Shown here: positions 28,811-36,579 of the stretch, piece by piece
Layout: every line of letters begins with the position of its first letter
Position numbering within the stretch: position 1 is the first letter of the stretch
Assembly (NCBI GenBank): GCA_035279785.1
Contig: DATEHC010000017.1
Location: 22,381-86,380, forward strand
DNA length: 64,000 nucleotides
Direction: 5' to 3'
Origin: 40CM-4-65-16 sp035279785
GTDB lineage: Bacteria > Chloroflexota > Dormibacteria > Dormibacterales > Dormibacteraceae
The notes under the pieces: model-generated
Database searches by the model: none
What the model was told of the DNA's origin: nothing
The model's input: only the letters and a program-made list of their open reading frames with translations
Position numbers and translations under genes: made by a program

Positions 28811-30346
28811 TCACGCCACCTTCTCGACTGCCGGCTGCACGGCGATGGATGCGCCGCTGCGTCCCGGAAGGAAGATCAAGGCGAGGAGGGCGGCCAACGC
28901 GGCGATTCCCGCCGAAAGCATCAGCGCCGCGTCCATGCCCCGGACGAATGCATCGTGAACGGATTGAAGCAGACTCGGCGCGTGGAGCTGGGTCGCGACC
29001 GCGTCACCCGCGAACACGCTCAGCTTCACCTTCGCCGCAATCGCGGCCGGCAGCCCGGTGAGGTCGAGCTTCGACTGGTACACGGTGACAAGGACGCTGC
29101 CCAGCACCGCCGACCCAAAGGGCGCGCCGACCTTCTGCATCGCCTGGAGCAGCGCTGAGGCCACGCCGCTCTGGTCGCTCGGCACTTCCTTGAGAGCTGC
29201 CGACGCCGCGGTCGCGAAACCGACGCCCATGCCGAATCCGACGATCGCCATCCACGTGATCACAAAGGTGGTGCTCGAGTCGAGCGCGGTCCGCGATCCG
29301 ATCAGGAGTCCGATCGCGGTGATGAAGAACCCGACCGCGACCGTGTATCGCGGGCCCACGCGCCGCGCGACACGGTCCGCGGGCACGGCCCCAACAATGA
29401 GGCCGGCGATGATCGGCAGCAGTCGTACGCCCGAGCCCTCGGGGTCGAGCCCCAGCACGCCCTGCGAGTACTGCGGCAGCGTGAATACCATGCCGATCAA
29501 CGCCATGCCGCCGAGCGCGGCGAGGATGACGCCCCACGTGAATCCGCGCGATTGGAACAACGTCAGGTCGATCAGCGGCCGGCCGCCGGGACGCTGCGTC
29601 AAGAAGCGCTCCCAGAGAAAAAAACCGACGACGGCGACGACGCCGGCGACCAGCACCGCGAGCGACCTCGGGTCGGTCCAGCCGTTGCGGCCGAGCTCGA
29701 TCAGGCCGTAGGTCACGGCTGCGAGGCCGCCGCTGGCCAGGACGATGCCCAGCGGGTCGAGCGCCGGGCGCTCCGGGGCGCGCGACTCGGGCACGAGCGC
29801 GACCACGGCGATGAGCCCGACAAGCGCGACGGGCACGTTCATCAGGAAGATCCAGCCCCACCAGAAATTGGTGAGCAGCCATCCGCCGAAGATCGGCCCG
29901 ATGGGGAGGGCGACGAAGTTCGCGGCGGCCCAGATCCCGACCGCGCGCGGGCGCTCCTCCTCGTCGAAGAGGACGGTCATCACGGACAGCGCCATGACGA
30001 CGATGGCCGCGCCGGCCAGGCCGAGCACGAGCCGGCCGGCCAGAAACTGTCCGGAGTCGACCGCATACGCGCAACCGACCGAACCGGCTCCGAACAGGAC
30101 CAGCGCGCCGATCAGGATCTTCTTGCGGCCGAACCGGTCGCCCAGCACCCCCGCCGGCAGCATGCCCGCGGCCAGCACGAGCGCGTAACCGGACGAGAAC
30201 CACTGCAGGTCGGATTCCGACGCCTTGAGGGCGTTTGCCAGCGTGGGGAGGGCCACGCTCAGCACGGTGATGTCGAGGCCGACGGCCAGCACACCGAGCG
30301 TCAGCGCCGCCAGCGCCCACCACTTTCGGTTCCCAATCGAGTTCAT
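28811..30346 (-). CDS. MFS drug efflux transporter, DHA2/EmrB-QacA type
   Basis: A 511-aa membrane protein with about 14 helices. LGVLAVGLDITVLSVALPTLANAL is the DHA2 motif with the intramembrane Asp. LGDRFGRKKILIGALVLFGAGS is the major-facilitator motif A. WGWIFLMNVPVALVGLIAVVALVPESR is typical of EmrB-like antiporters. It probably exports hydrophobic or cationic compounds with proton antiport. AAGGAGGT lies 8 nt before the ATG. Expression is probably repressed by the TetR protein encoded immediately downstream. Confidence 0.93.
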   Translation of the reverse strand: MNSIGNRKWWALAALTLGVLAVGLDITVLSVALPTLANALKASESDLQWFSSGYALVLAAGMLPAGVLGDRFGRKKILIGALVLFGAGSVGCAYAVDSGQFLAGRLVLGLAGAAIVVMALSVMTVLFDEEERPRAVGIWAAANFVALPIGPIFGGWLLTNFWWGWIFLMNVPVALVGLIAVVALVPESRAPERPALDPLGIVLASGGLAAVTYGLIELGRNGWTDPRSLAVLVAGVVAVVGFFLWERFLTQRPGGRPLIDLTLFQSRGFTWGVILAALGGMALIGMVFTLPQYSQGVLGLDPEGSGVRLLPIIAGLIVGAVPADRVARRVGPRYTVAVGFFITAIGLLIGSRTALDSSTTFVITWMAIVGFGMGVGFATAASAALKEVPSDQSGVASALLQAMQKVGAPFGSAVLGSVLVTVYQSKLDLTGLPAAIAAKVKLSVFAGDAVATQLHAPSLLQSVHDAFVRGMDAALMLSAGIAALAALLALIFLPGRSGASIAVQPAVEKVA

Positions 30347-30364
30347 CTCGCCACCTCCTTCAAC

Positions 30365-30406
30365 TTTAGAGTCACTAGTAAATATAGCAACTCTAAAAAT
30401 CTAGTG
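30365..30406. promoter_or_regulatory. Interleaved inverted repeats upstream of the efflux operon (likely TetR operator)
   Basis: Two inverted repeats interlock: TTTAGAGT (30365-30372) with ACTCTAAA (30390-30397), and CACTAG (30373-30378) with CTAGTG (30401-30406). The region is strongly AT-rich against its surroundings and starts 19 bp before the MFS ATG, so it also covers the probable promoter. Confidence 0.6.
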
Positions 30407-30504
30407 GCTATTCCGAGAGGTCACAAAATCGCGCCCATTCGATCCTCTTCTTCGTGGAAGAACCCCTCTTCGCGCCGGAGCATCGGCACCGTCATCATGT
30501 AGGC

Positions 30505-30804
30505 GTGGGTGCCAACAAGGCCTGGGACCGTTTCGAATCTGACATCCAGGGATTGGCGGGCGAGTTGAAGCGTCACTACCGCACCGCGGGCAGCGCTACC
30601 GATGCGAAGGCGATCGATCAGTCGCTCGAGCAGCTGCGGCAGGCGGCCGAGACAGCGTTCAAGTCTCTCGAGAATGCGACTCGCGATCCCGACGTGCGCG
30701 ACAAGACCAAGCAAACGGCGCGATCCTTTGGCATGGCGGTCGCCGAGACCTTCCGTGACCTCGGTGAGGAGATCGACAAGGCCGTCCGCAGAAACCAGGG
30801 CTAG
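30505..30804 (+). CDS. Small helical hypothetical protein
   Basis: A 99-aa highly charged, helix-rich protein: KAWDRFESDIQGLAGELKRHY, SLEQLRQAAETAFKSLENATRD, then SFGMAVAETFRDLGEEIDKAV. The pattern resembles small soluble amphipathic-helix proteins of actinobacterial type, but no function is known. GTG 30505 starts the conserved-looking part. A GTG at 30454 would add 17 His/Arg-rich residues. Its 3' end overlaps the M50 protease gene by 4 bp, tail to tail. Confidence 0.6.
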   Translation: MGANKAWDRFESDIQGLAGELKRHYRTAGSATDAKAIDQSLEQLRQAAETAFKSLENATRDPDVRDKTKQTARSFGMAVAETFRDLGEEIDKAVRRNQG

Positions 30805-31928
30805 GCCCGGTTTGCGGCCGCCTGCTTTGCGGTCATGATCCGCGCTACGTCCGCGGGCGAGAGGATCCCGACCAGCGAGCCGTTGTCGAACACCAGCACG
30901 CGCTGATTGATGCCGGCGCCGATTCGCTGGATCAGGGCGGAAAGGTCCTCGCGCGGGGTGGTCACGGGCACGTCGTCGATCGGTCGCGCGACATCGATGA
31001 GGTGCTTGGCGGCGCGCTCGGGCGGAGGCAAGCGCACGAGGTCGGACAGCCTCACCACGCCCGTCAGCCGGCCCGACTGCTCGTGGATCGGATAGGTCGT
31101 GAAGCTGTGATTGGGCGCGATCGATTCCATGAACTGCTCGACTGTCACCCAGTCCGGGAGCGTGACTACAGGCGAGGTCATCGCCGCCGAAACAGGAACT
31201 GACCTCAGCAGGGTGCGCACGTTGCTTCCGGCCTCCTCGGCCGATGCGGCGGACAGCAGGAACCATCCGAGGAACACGATCCAGATGCCGTTGATGACAG
31301 CTCCGAAGAACAGCTCCAGCACGCCCGCGCCGATCATCAGGAACGCGAACACACGCCCGATCCTCACCGCGTTGTGCACGCCCTGCCGGCGGCTTCCCGA
31401 ACGCCACCAAAGGAAAGAGCTCAGCAGGCGGCCGCCGTCGAGCGGAAACGCGGGCACGAGGTTGAAAAGCCCGAGGGCGAGGTTGGCGAAAGTCAGGTAG
31501 GCGAACAGGTCGGAGACGAGCGCGTTGACGTGTTGCGTCACGGAGCCGATGCCAAACGCAATGGCCGCGACGCCGAAGCTCGTCAGCGGGCCGACTCCGG
31601 CGATCAAGGCCTCCGACCGCGCGGTCGCCGGCTCGCCCTCGAGCTGGGATACGCCCCCGAACAGCCACAGCGTGATGCCGCTCACCTTGACGCCATGGCT
31701 GCGCGCGACCAGGGAATGCGAGAGCTCGTGGGCGAGCAGACACACGTAGAAGAGGAGGGCGCCCGCGGCCGCCGTGAGCCAGTAGAGAAGCGGCGCGTAG
31801 CCTGGCGCGTCGACGGGGAGGACGTTGGTTGCGAGCGTCCACGTCACCAGGGCGAAGATGAAGACCAGGCTCCAGTTGAAGCCGATCTCGATGCCGAACA
31901 ATCGCCCGAGCCGGATGCTCGGATTCAC
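30801..31928 (-). CDS. Site-2-protease-like M50 metallopeptidase with CBS domains
   Basis: A 375-aa membrane protein. His67-Glu68 and His71 of HELSH are the zinc site, and NLVPAFPLDGGR provides the third ligand Asp, both inside helices. A pair of CBS domains follows in the C-terminal third (MTSPVVTLPDWVTVEQFME, then DDVPVTTPREDLSALIQ and VFDNGSLVGILSPADVARIM). This is the SpoIVFB-like M50B class with CBS regulation, probably cutting membrane-bound anti-sigma factors or peptides in response to a nucleotide. The substrate is unknown. It is divergent from the HAD gene with a 26-bp gap. Confidence 0.92.
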   Translation of the reverse strand: MNPSIRLGRLFGIEIGFNWSLVFIFALVTWTLATNVLPVDAPGYAPLLYWLTAAAGALLFYVCLLAHELSHSLVARSHGVKVSGITLWLFGGVSQLEGEPATARSEALIAGVGPLTSFGVAAIAFGIGSVTQHVNALVSDLFAYLTFANLALGLFNLVPAFPLDGGRLLSSFLWWRSGSRRQGVHNAVRIGRVFAFLMIGAGVLELFFGAVINGIWIVFLGWFLLSAASAEEAGSNVRTLLRSVPVSAAMTSPVVTLPDWVTVEQFMESIAPNHSFTTYPIHEQSGRLTGVVRLSDLVRLPPPERAAKHLIDVARPIDDVPVTTPREDLSALIQRIGAGINQRVLVFDNGSLVGILSPADVARIMTAKQAAANRA

Positions 31929-31954
31929 CGCGGAGTCGAATATACAGTTAGCCC

Positions 31955-32653
31955 GTGCGCGCGGCCGAGCAACTTCACACCGATCGCCCGGCGCTCCTTT
32001 TCGACCTCGACGGCACTCTCATCGACAGCGTCTATCAGCACGTGCTCGCGTGGAAGGACGCGCTGGAGTCGGCCGGCATACCCCTTTCGGTGTGGCGCAT
32101 CCACCGGCGGATCGGCATGAGTGGCGGCCTATTCCTGCGCGCGCTCGTGCGCGAGACCGGTCGCGAGCTCACCGCTGAACAAGCCGACGGTTTGCGCCGG
32201 GAGCACGAGAAGCGATACGCCGGCCGCATCTCCGAGGTACGGCCTTTGCCCGGCGCGCAGGCTCTGCTCGATGAGCTGACGAGGCTCGGCGTGCCCTGGG
32301 CGATCGCGACGAGCAGCAGCGAGGTAACCGCGCGCACCTCGCTCACGCTGCTGAGCCTGCCGGACGGCGTGCCCGTCATCACGCGCGACCGCGTCGAGTT
32401 CGCGAAGCCGAATCCCGACCTCTTCCTCGCCGCGGCACAGGCGCTTCGCCGGCCCATCGCCGAAAGCTTCGTCGTCGGTGACAGCGTGTGGGACCAGCTC
32501 GCCGCGCAGCGAGCGCACTCGCTGGGCATCGGCCTGCTGTCCGGCGGATACGGACGCGAAGAGCTCGAGTCGGCGGGCGCGTATCGCGTGTACGACGACC
32601 CACTAGACCTCCTCGAGCACGTGGACGAGCTGGGCATCAGGAGGCGCGTCTGA
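31955..32653 (+). CDS. HAD-superfamily phosphatase (beta-phosphoglucomutase/Gph-like)
   Basis: A 232-aa protein with LLFDLDGTLIDS (nucleophile and acid/base Asp), a helical cap, AIATSSSEVTART (motif II Ser/Thr), FAKPNPDLFLAAA (motif III Lys) and VVGDSVWDQLAA (motif IV acids). It is a class I cap HAD of the phosphoglycolate phosphatase/beta-PGM group; the sugar phosphate is not predictable. It starts with GTG 31955, 26 bp from the divergent protease start. Confidence 0.9.
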   Translation: MRAAEQLHTDRPALLFDLDGTLIDSVYQHVLAWKDALESAGIPLSVWRIHRRIGMSGGLFLRALVRETGRELTAEQADGLRREHEKRYAGRISEVRPLPGAQALLDELTRLGVPWAIATSSSEVTARTSLTLLSLPDGVPVITRDRVEFAKPNPDLFLAAAQALRRPIAESFVVGDSVWDQLAAQRAHSLGIGLLSGGYGREELESAGAYRVYDDPLDLLEHVDELGIRRRV

Positions 32654-32670
32654 GCCCTGGTCTTGGAACA

Positions 32671-32970
32671 ATGGCCTCGATGAAATTTCAGGTGCGCGAG
32701 TACACGGTCAAGCCGGGCGAGATGGACGAGTGGGTGGCGGAGTGGCGCTCGAAGGTCGCGCCGCTCCGCAAGAAGATGGGGTTCGAGATCCTCGGTGCGT
32801 GGACGGTCGATGGCACCGATCGGTTCGTGTGGATCATCGGGTACGACGGACCGAAGTCGTGGGACGAGGCCAACGACGACTACTACGCATCGCCGGAGCG
32901 CAAGGCGCTCGATCCCGACCCGGCGCGCCACCTGACGAAGACCGAGACTCGCCTGATGAGCCCAGCTTGA
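32671..32970 (+). CDS. NIPSNAP-like small dimeric alpha-beta barrel protein
   Basis: A 99-aa protein. KFQVREYTVKPGEMDEWVAEWRSKVAPLRKKMGFEILGAW is the first ferredoxin-like half, and DRFVWIIGYDGPKSWDEANDDYYASPERKAL is the NIPSNAP/ABM-like half. Such proteins are small stress- or monooxygenase-related barrels without assigned activity. It is 17 bp downstream of the HAD gene and probably co-transcribed. ATG 32680 is an alternative start. Confidence 0.78.
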   Translation: MASMKFQVREYTVKPGEMDEWVAEWRSKVAPLRKKMGFEILGAWTVDGTDRFVWIIGYDGPKSWDEANDDYYASPERKALDPDPARHLTKTETRLMSPA

Positions 32971-32976
32971 TCGAGG

Positions 32977-33384
32977 TTAGGGCTCTTCTTCCTCGCTGAT
33001 CACCGAGTCTCGCGACAGCTCATCCTCATCGGAGTCGGCGAACAGGTCGCGGATCTCGGCTCCGCCCGACTCGAAGTCCCCGATGTCGTCGGTCGAATCC
33101 TCCTCGACGACCTGGCCCGACTGCCGCGACTCGGAAACCAGCTGGTCGAACGCGCGCTGCGCCGCGTCTGCCGTCGGATACTCGTAGAACTCCCTGTCTT
33201 CGGGAAGCTCGGCGCCTTCGGTCTCGTCGGTGCCGTGGCGGAAAACGTAGCTGCGGCCGTCGTCGGGGTCGTGCAGCAGCGAGAGGTATTTCTCGCCCCT
33301 CAGCCGCACGCGCCTCTCGGCCTGCTCATCGTTTTCGAGCTCGAGCAGGCGGCTGACGATCTCCTCCTCACTCCGCTCCGCCAT
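32977..33384 (-). CDS. Acidic hypothetical protein
   Basis: A 135-aa strongly acidic protein. The first half has a small folded-looking part (SRLLELENDEQAERRVRLRGEKYLSLLHDPDDGRSYVFRHG, then REFYEYPTADAAQRAFDQLV). The C-terminal 45 residues are very rich in Asp, Glu and Ser (DSTDDIGDFESG, SDEDELSRD, ISEEEE). I recognise no family. The acidic tail could be a protein-interaction or intrinsically disordered segment. It is convergent with the NIPSNAP-like gene, 6 bp apart, and divergent from the sulfite-oxidase-like gene. Confidence 0.7.
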   Translation of the reverse strand: MAERSEEEIVSRLLELENDEQAERRVRLRGEKYLSLLHDPDDGRSYVFRHGTDETEGAELPEDREFYEYPTADAAQRAFDQLVSESRQSGQVVEEDSTDDIGDFESGGAEIRDLFADSDEDELSRDSVISEEEEP

Positions 33385-33408
33385 GACTTCTAGACTAGCC
33401 CGATCGGG

Positions 33409-34545
33409 ATGGGGGGCACGGTGTCGCACACAAAGCCTTCGGGCACGTATCTCGAAACGCCCGACATCACGCTGGACGAGCTTCGGCTCGCGGTGCGCAA
33501 CCATTCGATGCCGCATGAGGCCCTCCGGTATCCGATCACCCCGATCGGTCTTCACTACCTGCTGATCCATTTCGACATACCGCAAGTCGACGTCGCGGAT
33601 TACGCGTTGACGATCGGCGGCCAGGTGCGCAATCCGCTGCGTCTGACTCTCGACGACGTCAAGGCGCGGCCCGCGCGGACGCTGGCCGTCACGCTCGAGT
33701 GCGCGGGCAACGGCCGCGCACTGACGTCGCCGCGTCCGCAAAGCCAGCCGTGGCTCGGCGAGGCGGTTGGCACCGCCGAGTGGACGGGCACGCCCCTGGC
33801 CCCGCTGCTGCGAGAAGCCGGCCTGAGAGACGGGGCGGTCGCCGTCGCCTTCACCGGTCTCGACCGCGGCGTGCAGGGTGGCATCGATCAGCTCTACGAG
33901 CGCAGCCTCTCGGTCGACGACGCGCTCCGCGACGAGGTGCTCCTCGCGTACGCCATCAACGGGCAGCCGCTGCCGCCGCAGCACGGGTTTCCACTCCGCG
34001 TCATCGTCCCCGGCTGGTACGGGATGACGCACGTGAAGTGGCTGCGGTCGATCACGGTGCTGGATCATGAATTCGTCGGGTACCAGCAGGCGACCAAATA
34101 CCAGTTCCGCACGCATGAAGGTGAAGATGGCGAGCCCGTGACGCGCATGCTCCCTCGCGCGCTGATGGTGCCCCCCGGCATGCCCGAGTTCATGTCGCGC
34201 GCGCGATTCGTCGCGCCGTCGGTGCAGACCATCGAAGGGCGCGCCTGGTCCGGCCGCGGCGCGATCACGTCGGTCGAGGTGAGCGGGGACGGAGGGGCAT
34301 CGTGGTCACTCGCGCAGCTCGGGCCCGCGGTGTCTCCGTACGCATGGCGAGGCTGGAAATACACGTGGGATGCAACGAAGCCGGGCGAGTACGAGCTGTG
34401 CGCCCGCGCGACGGACGCGGCCGGCAACGTGCAGCCGCTCGAGCAGCGGTGGAGTCTCGAGGGCGTCCAGAACAACGCGGTGCAACGGGTGCGCGTGGTC
34501 GTGGGCGCGGCCGACCGGAAGCAAGAGCCCGCCGACTCCCAGTAG
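33409..34545 (+). CDS. Sulfite oxidase-family molybdopterin enzyme
   Basis: A 378-aa protein with the molybdopterin fold. LTLDDVKARPARTLAVTLECAGNGR holds the molybdenum-ligand Cys98. GTAEWTGTPLAPLLREAG, GYAINGQ-like AYAINGQPLPPQHGFPLRVIVPGWYGMTHVKWL and a C-terminal Mo-co dimerisation domain (ITSVEVSGDGGASW, AWRGWKYTWDATKPGEYELCARATDAAGNVQP) follow. There is no Tat or Sec signal, so it may be cytoplasmic. It probably oxidises sulfite or a related compound. It is followed 1 bp later by the VIT1-type gene. Confidence 0.92.
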   Translation: MGGTVSHTKPSGTYLETPDITLDELRLAVRNHSMPHEALRYPITPIGLHYLLIHFDIPQVDVADYALTIGGQVRNPLRLTLDDVKARPARTLAVTLECAGNGRALTSPRPQSQPWLGEAVGTAEWTGTPLAPLLREAGLRDGAVAVAFTGLDRGVQGGIDQLYERSLSVDDALRDEVLLAYAINGQPLPPQHGFPLRVIVPGWYGMTHVKWLRSITVLDHEFVGYQQATKYQFRTHEGEDGEPVTRMLPRALMVPPGMPEFMSRARFVAPSVQTIEGRAWSGRGAITSVEVSGDGGASWSLAQLGPAVSPYAWRGWKYTWDATKPGEYELCARATDAAGNVQPLEQRWSLEGVQNNAVQRVRVVVGAADRKQEPADSQ

Positions 34546-34546
34546 C

Positions 34547-35722
34547 GTGAGCAACGTGCCTCGACAGACGGCTCCATCGGACGCCGTCGATCGCCTGCTC
34601 CAGGCGTGGCGGGGCGAGGTCGAGGCCAACAAGACTTACGCGCTCCTCGCGGACCGCCTCGGCAACACTCGCCGGGGCGAGATCATCCGCTCCATCGCCG
34701 CCGCCGAGGCTTCGCATCGCGAGCGCATCGAGCGCCGGCTGCGCGAGCTCGGCCAGCCGATACCTGACCCCGAGACGGTGAAGCTGTCGCCGATGCAGCG
34801 TCTGCAGGCTCGCGTGGCGCCGGTCGAGATGATCCTGCAGCGCATGGAGGCGGCCGAAGAGTTCGAGATCACGGACCGCTACAAACGCAGCACGGGGGAC
34901 CCGAAGACCGACGCCGTGCTCGAGGAGATCCGCATCGAGGAGGAGGGGCACTCGCGCTCGCTCGAATCGATGGAGGTTGCCCACCGCGCCGAGCCCGCTC
35001 CGTCGAGCGTGCAGAGCCGGCTCAATCGCATCCTCGGCCGCGAGTCGTGGCACCGCACGGGAGCCGGATGGATCTCGGGCGCGATTTACGGCGCCAACGA
35101 CGGCCTCGCCGCCGTGTTCGGGATCGTCGCGGGCGTGTCCGGCGCGACCGGAGGCTCGAGTTTCGTGCTGACGGCCGGGTTGTTCGGCGCCATCGCGTCC
35201 GCGTTGTCGATGGCCACCGGCGCATTTCTTGCGGAGCGTTCCGAGGGCGAGGTGGCCGCGGCCAACTTCGAACGCGAGCGACAGGAGATCGTCGAGCACC
35301 CCGACGAAGAGAAGGAAGAGGTGTCGCTCTTCTACCAGCTCAAGGGTGTCGACAAGGAAACCGCGGACCGGCTCGCGGAGCAGCTCGCGAAGAATCCCGA
35401 CGCGCTGCTGAAGCTCCACGCGCCCGAGGAGCTCGGGGCGAGCGAGGCGTCGGGCAACCCGGTGCAGGCCGCCATAGCGGCGGGCGTGAGCACTTTCATC
35501 GGCGCCATGGTCCCGGTGGTTCCGTTCTTCTGGCTTCGCGGCACGACCGGCGTGATCGTGGCCGCCGTCGTTTCCCTGATCGCGCACTTCCTGGTCGGCG
35601 CGTCCAAGGCGCTCTTCACGCTGCGCTCGTGGTGGTCGGCGGGACTCGAGATGACGCTCGCCGGGGTGATCGTCGGGGGCATCACCTACGCGATCGGGTT
35701 GGTGCTGCGAGTCGGCGGCTGA
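34547..35722 (+). CDS. Ferritin-like domain fused to a VIT1/CCC1 metal transporter
   Basis: A 391-aa protein. Residues about 10-145 form a rubrerythrin-like four-helix domain with repeated Glu and ExxH motifs (EVEANKTYALLADR, AAEASHRERIE, EAAEEFEIT, EIRIEEEGHSRSLE). Residues about 165-391 are a VIT1/CCC1 iron/manganese transporter (GAIYGANDGLAAVFGIVAGVSG, ALSMATGAFLAERSE, then three C-terminal helices). Membrane-bound ferritin-type proteins of this architecture export or sequester Fe/Mn. Start GTG 34547, with GTG 34556 as an alternative. It is coupled to the sulfite-oxidase-like gene. Confidence 0.92.
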   Translation: MSNVPRQTAPSDAVDRLLQAWRGEVEANKTYALLADRLGNTRRGEIIRSIAAAEASHRERIERRLRELGQPIPDPETVKLSPMQRLQARVAPVEMILQRMEAAEEFEITDRYKRSTGDPKTDAVLEEIRIEEEGHSRSLESMEVAHRAEPAPSSVQSRLNRILGRESWHRTGAGWISGAIYGANDGLAAVFGIVAGVSGATGGSSFVLTAGLFGAIASALSMATGAFLAERSEGEVAAANFERERQEIVEHPDEEKEEVSLFYQLKGVDKETADRLAEQLAKNPDALLKLHAPEELGASEASGNPVQAAIAAGVSTFIGAMVPVVPFFWLRGTTGVIVAAVVSLIAHFLVGASKALFTLRSWWSAGLEMTLAGVIVGGITYAIGLVLRVGG

Positions 35723-35744
35723 GCGCGGGACCGTACAAATGTGC

Positions 35745-35757
35745 TATATGATTAAGG
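35745..35757 (+). promoter_or_regulatory. Extended -10-like element immediately before a TTG start
   Basis: TG (35742-35743) then TATATG/TATGAT (35745-35752) lies in a short AT-rich patch, and the TTG start comes only 5 nt later. The frame upstream is closed by a TGA at 35749-35751. If this is the promoter, transcription would begin on or next to the start codon, giving a leaderless mRNA. No clear -35 is seen. Confidence 0.4.
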
Positions 35758-36579
35758 TTGAGCACGCCTCCAACCGATGCCCTGGCGCGCCTGAAGGCCG
35801 CGAGCAAGTGGATGTGGACCCAGGGCGACTATCCAGCTGTCGCCAGCCTGCTCGAGCCATACGCCCAGCAGCTCGCTGACCTCAGCGGTGTTGAGGCGCG
35901 GACTCGGGTCCTGGACGTCGCTGCCGGAACCGGAAACTTCGCCCTTGCCGCCGCCCTACGCGGGGCTTACGTCACGGCGAGCGACATGACGTCGCACATG
36001 ATCGAGCTCGGCCGCGCGCGGACCGAGGAAGCGCGCCTGCCCATCGAGTGGGTCGAGGGCGATGCCGAAGCGCTGCCGTTCCCCGACTCCGGGTTCGACC
36101 TGGTCGCCTCGGTCTTTGGAGCGATGTTCGCGGCCCAGCCAGGCCTGGTCGCGCGCGAGCTGTTCCGCGTGTGCCGCCCGGGCGGGACAGTGGCGATGGC
36201 CAACTACAGCCGCGAAGGATTCCTCGGTGGGATGGCGGCGCTCTTCGAGCGCTATTCGAGCCGCCAGCTCGCGGTCGAGATACCGTCGCCGTTCGACTGG
36301 GGCGATGAAGAGGTCGTGCGCAGACGACTTGCGGCGGACGCGTCCGCGGTCGATGTCAGGCCGGGCACGATCACCTGGACGTTCGACTCGGTGGAGGCGA
36401 CGTTCGAGTTCTGGGAGAGAACCAACGCGCCGACGATCGCGCTCCGCATGACCATCGAGCCCGAGCGCTACGCCGCTTTCCAGGACGACGCGCGGAAGCT
36501 GATGCGCGACCTGAACTCCGCTTCCGACGGTGGCGTCGAGCTCAGGTCGTCCTACCTGAACGTCCTCGCCACCAAGTAG
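35758..36579 (+). CDS. Class I SAM-dependent methyltransferase
   Basis: A 273-aa protein with the Rossmann methyltransferase motifs: VLDVAAGTGNFALAAALRG (motif I, SAM binding), VTASDMTSHMIELGRAR (post I), WVEGDAEALPFPDSGFDLVASVFG (motif II) and LFRVCRPGGTVAMANY (motif III). It resembles UbiE-like and small-molecule methyltransferases; the substrate is unknown. The TTG start is forced by the upstream in-frame stop and lacks a Shine-Dalgarno sequence. Confidence 0.9.
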   Translation: MSTPPTDALARLKAASKWMWTQGDYPAVASLLEPYAQQLADLSGVEARTRVLDVAAGTGNFALAAALRGAYVTASDMTSHMIELGRARTEEARLPIEWVEGDAEALPFPDSGFDLVASVFGAMFAAQPGLVARELFRVCRPGGTVAMANYSREGFLGGMAALFERYSSRQLAVEIPSPFDWGDEEVVRRRLAADASAVDVRPGTITWTFDSVEATFEFWERTNAPTIALRMTIEPERYAAFQDDARKLMRDLNSASDGGVELRSSYLNVLATK

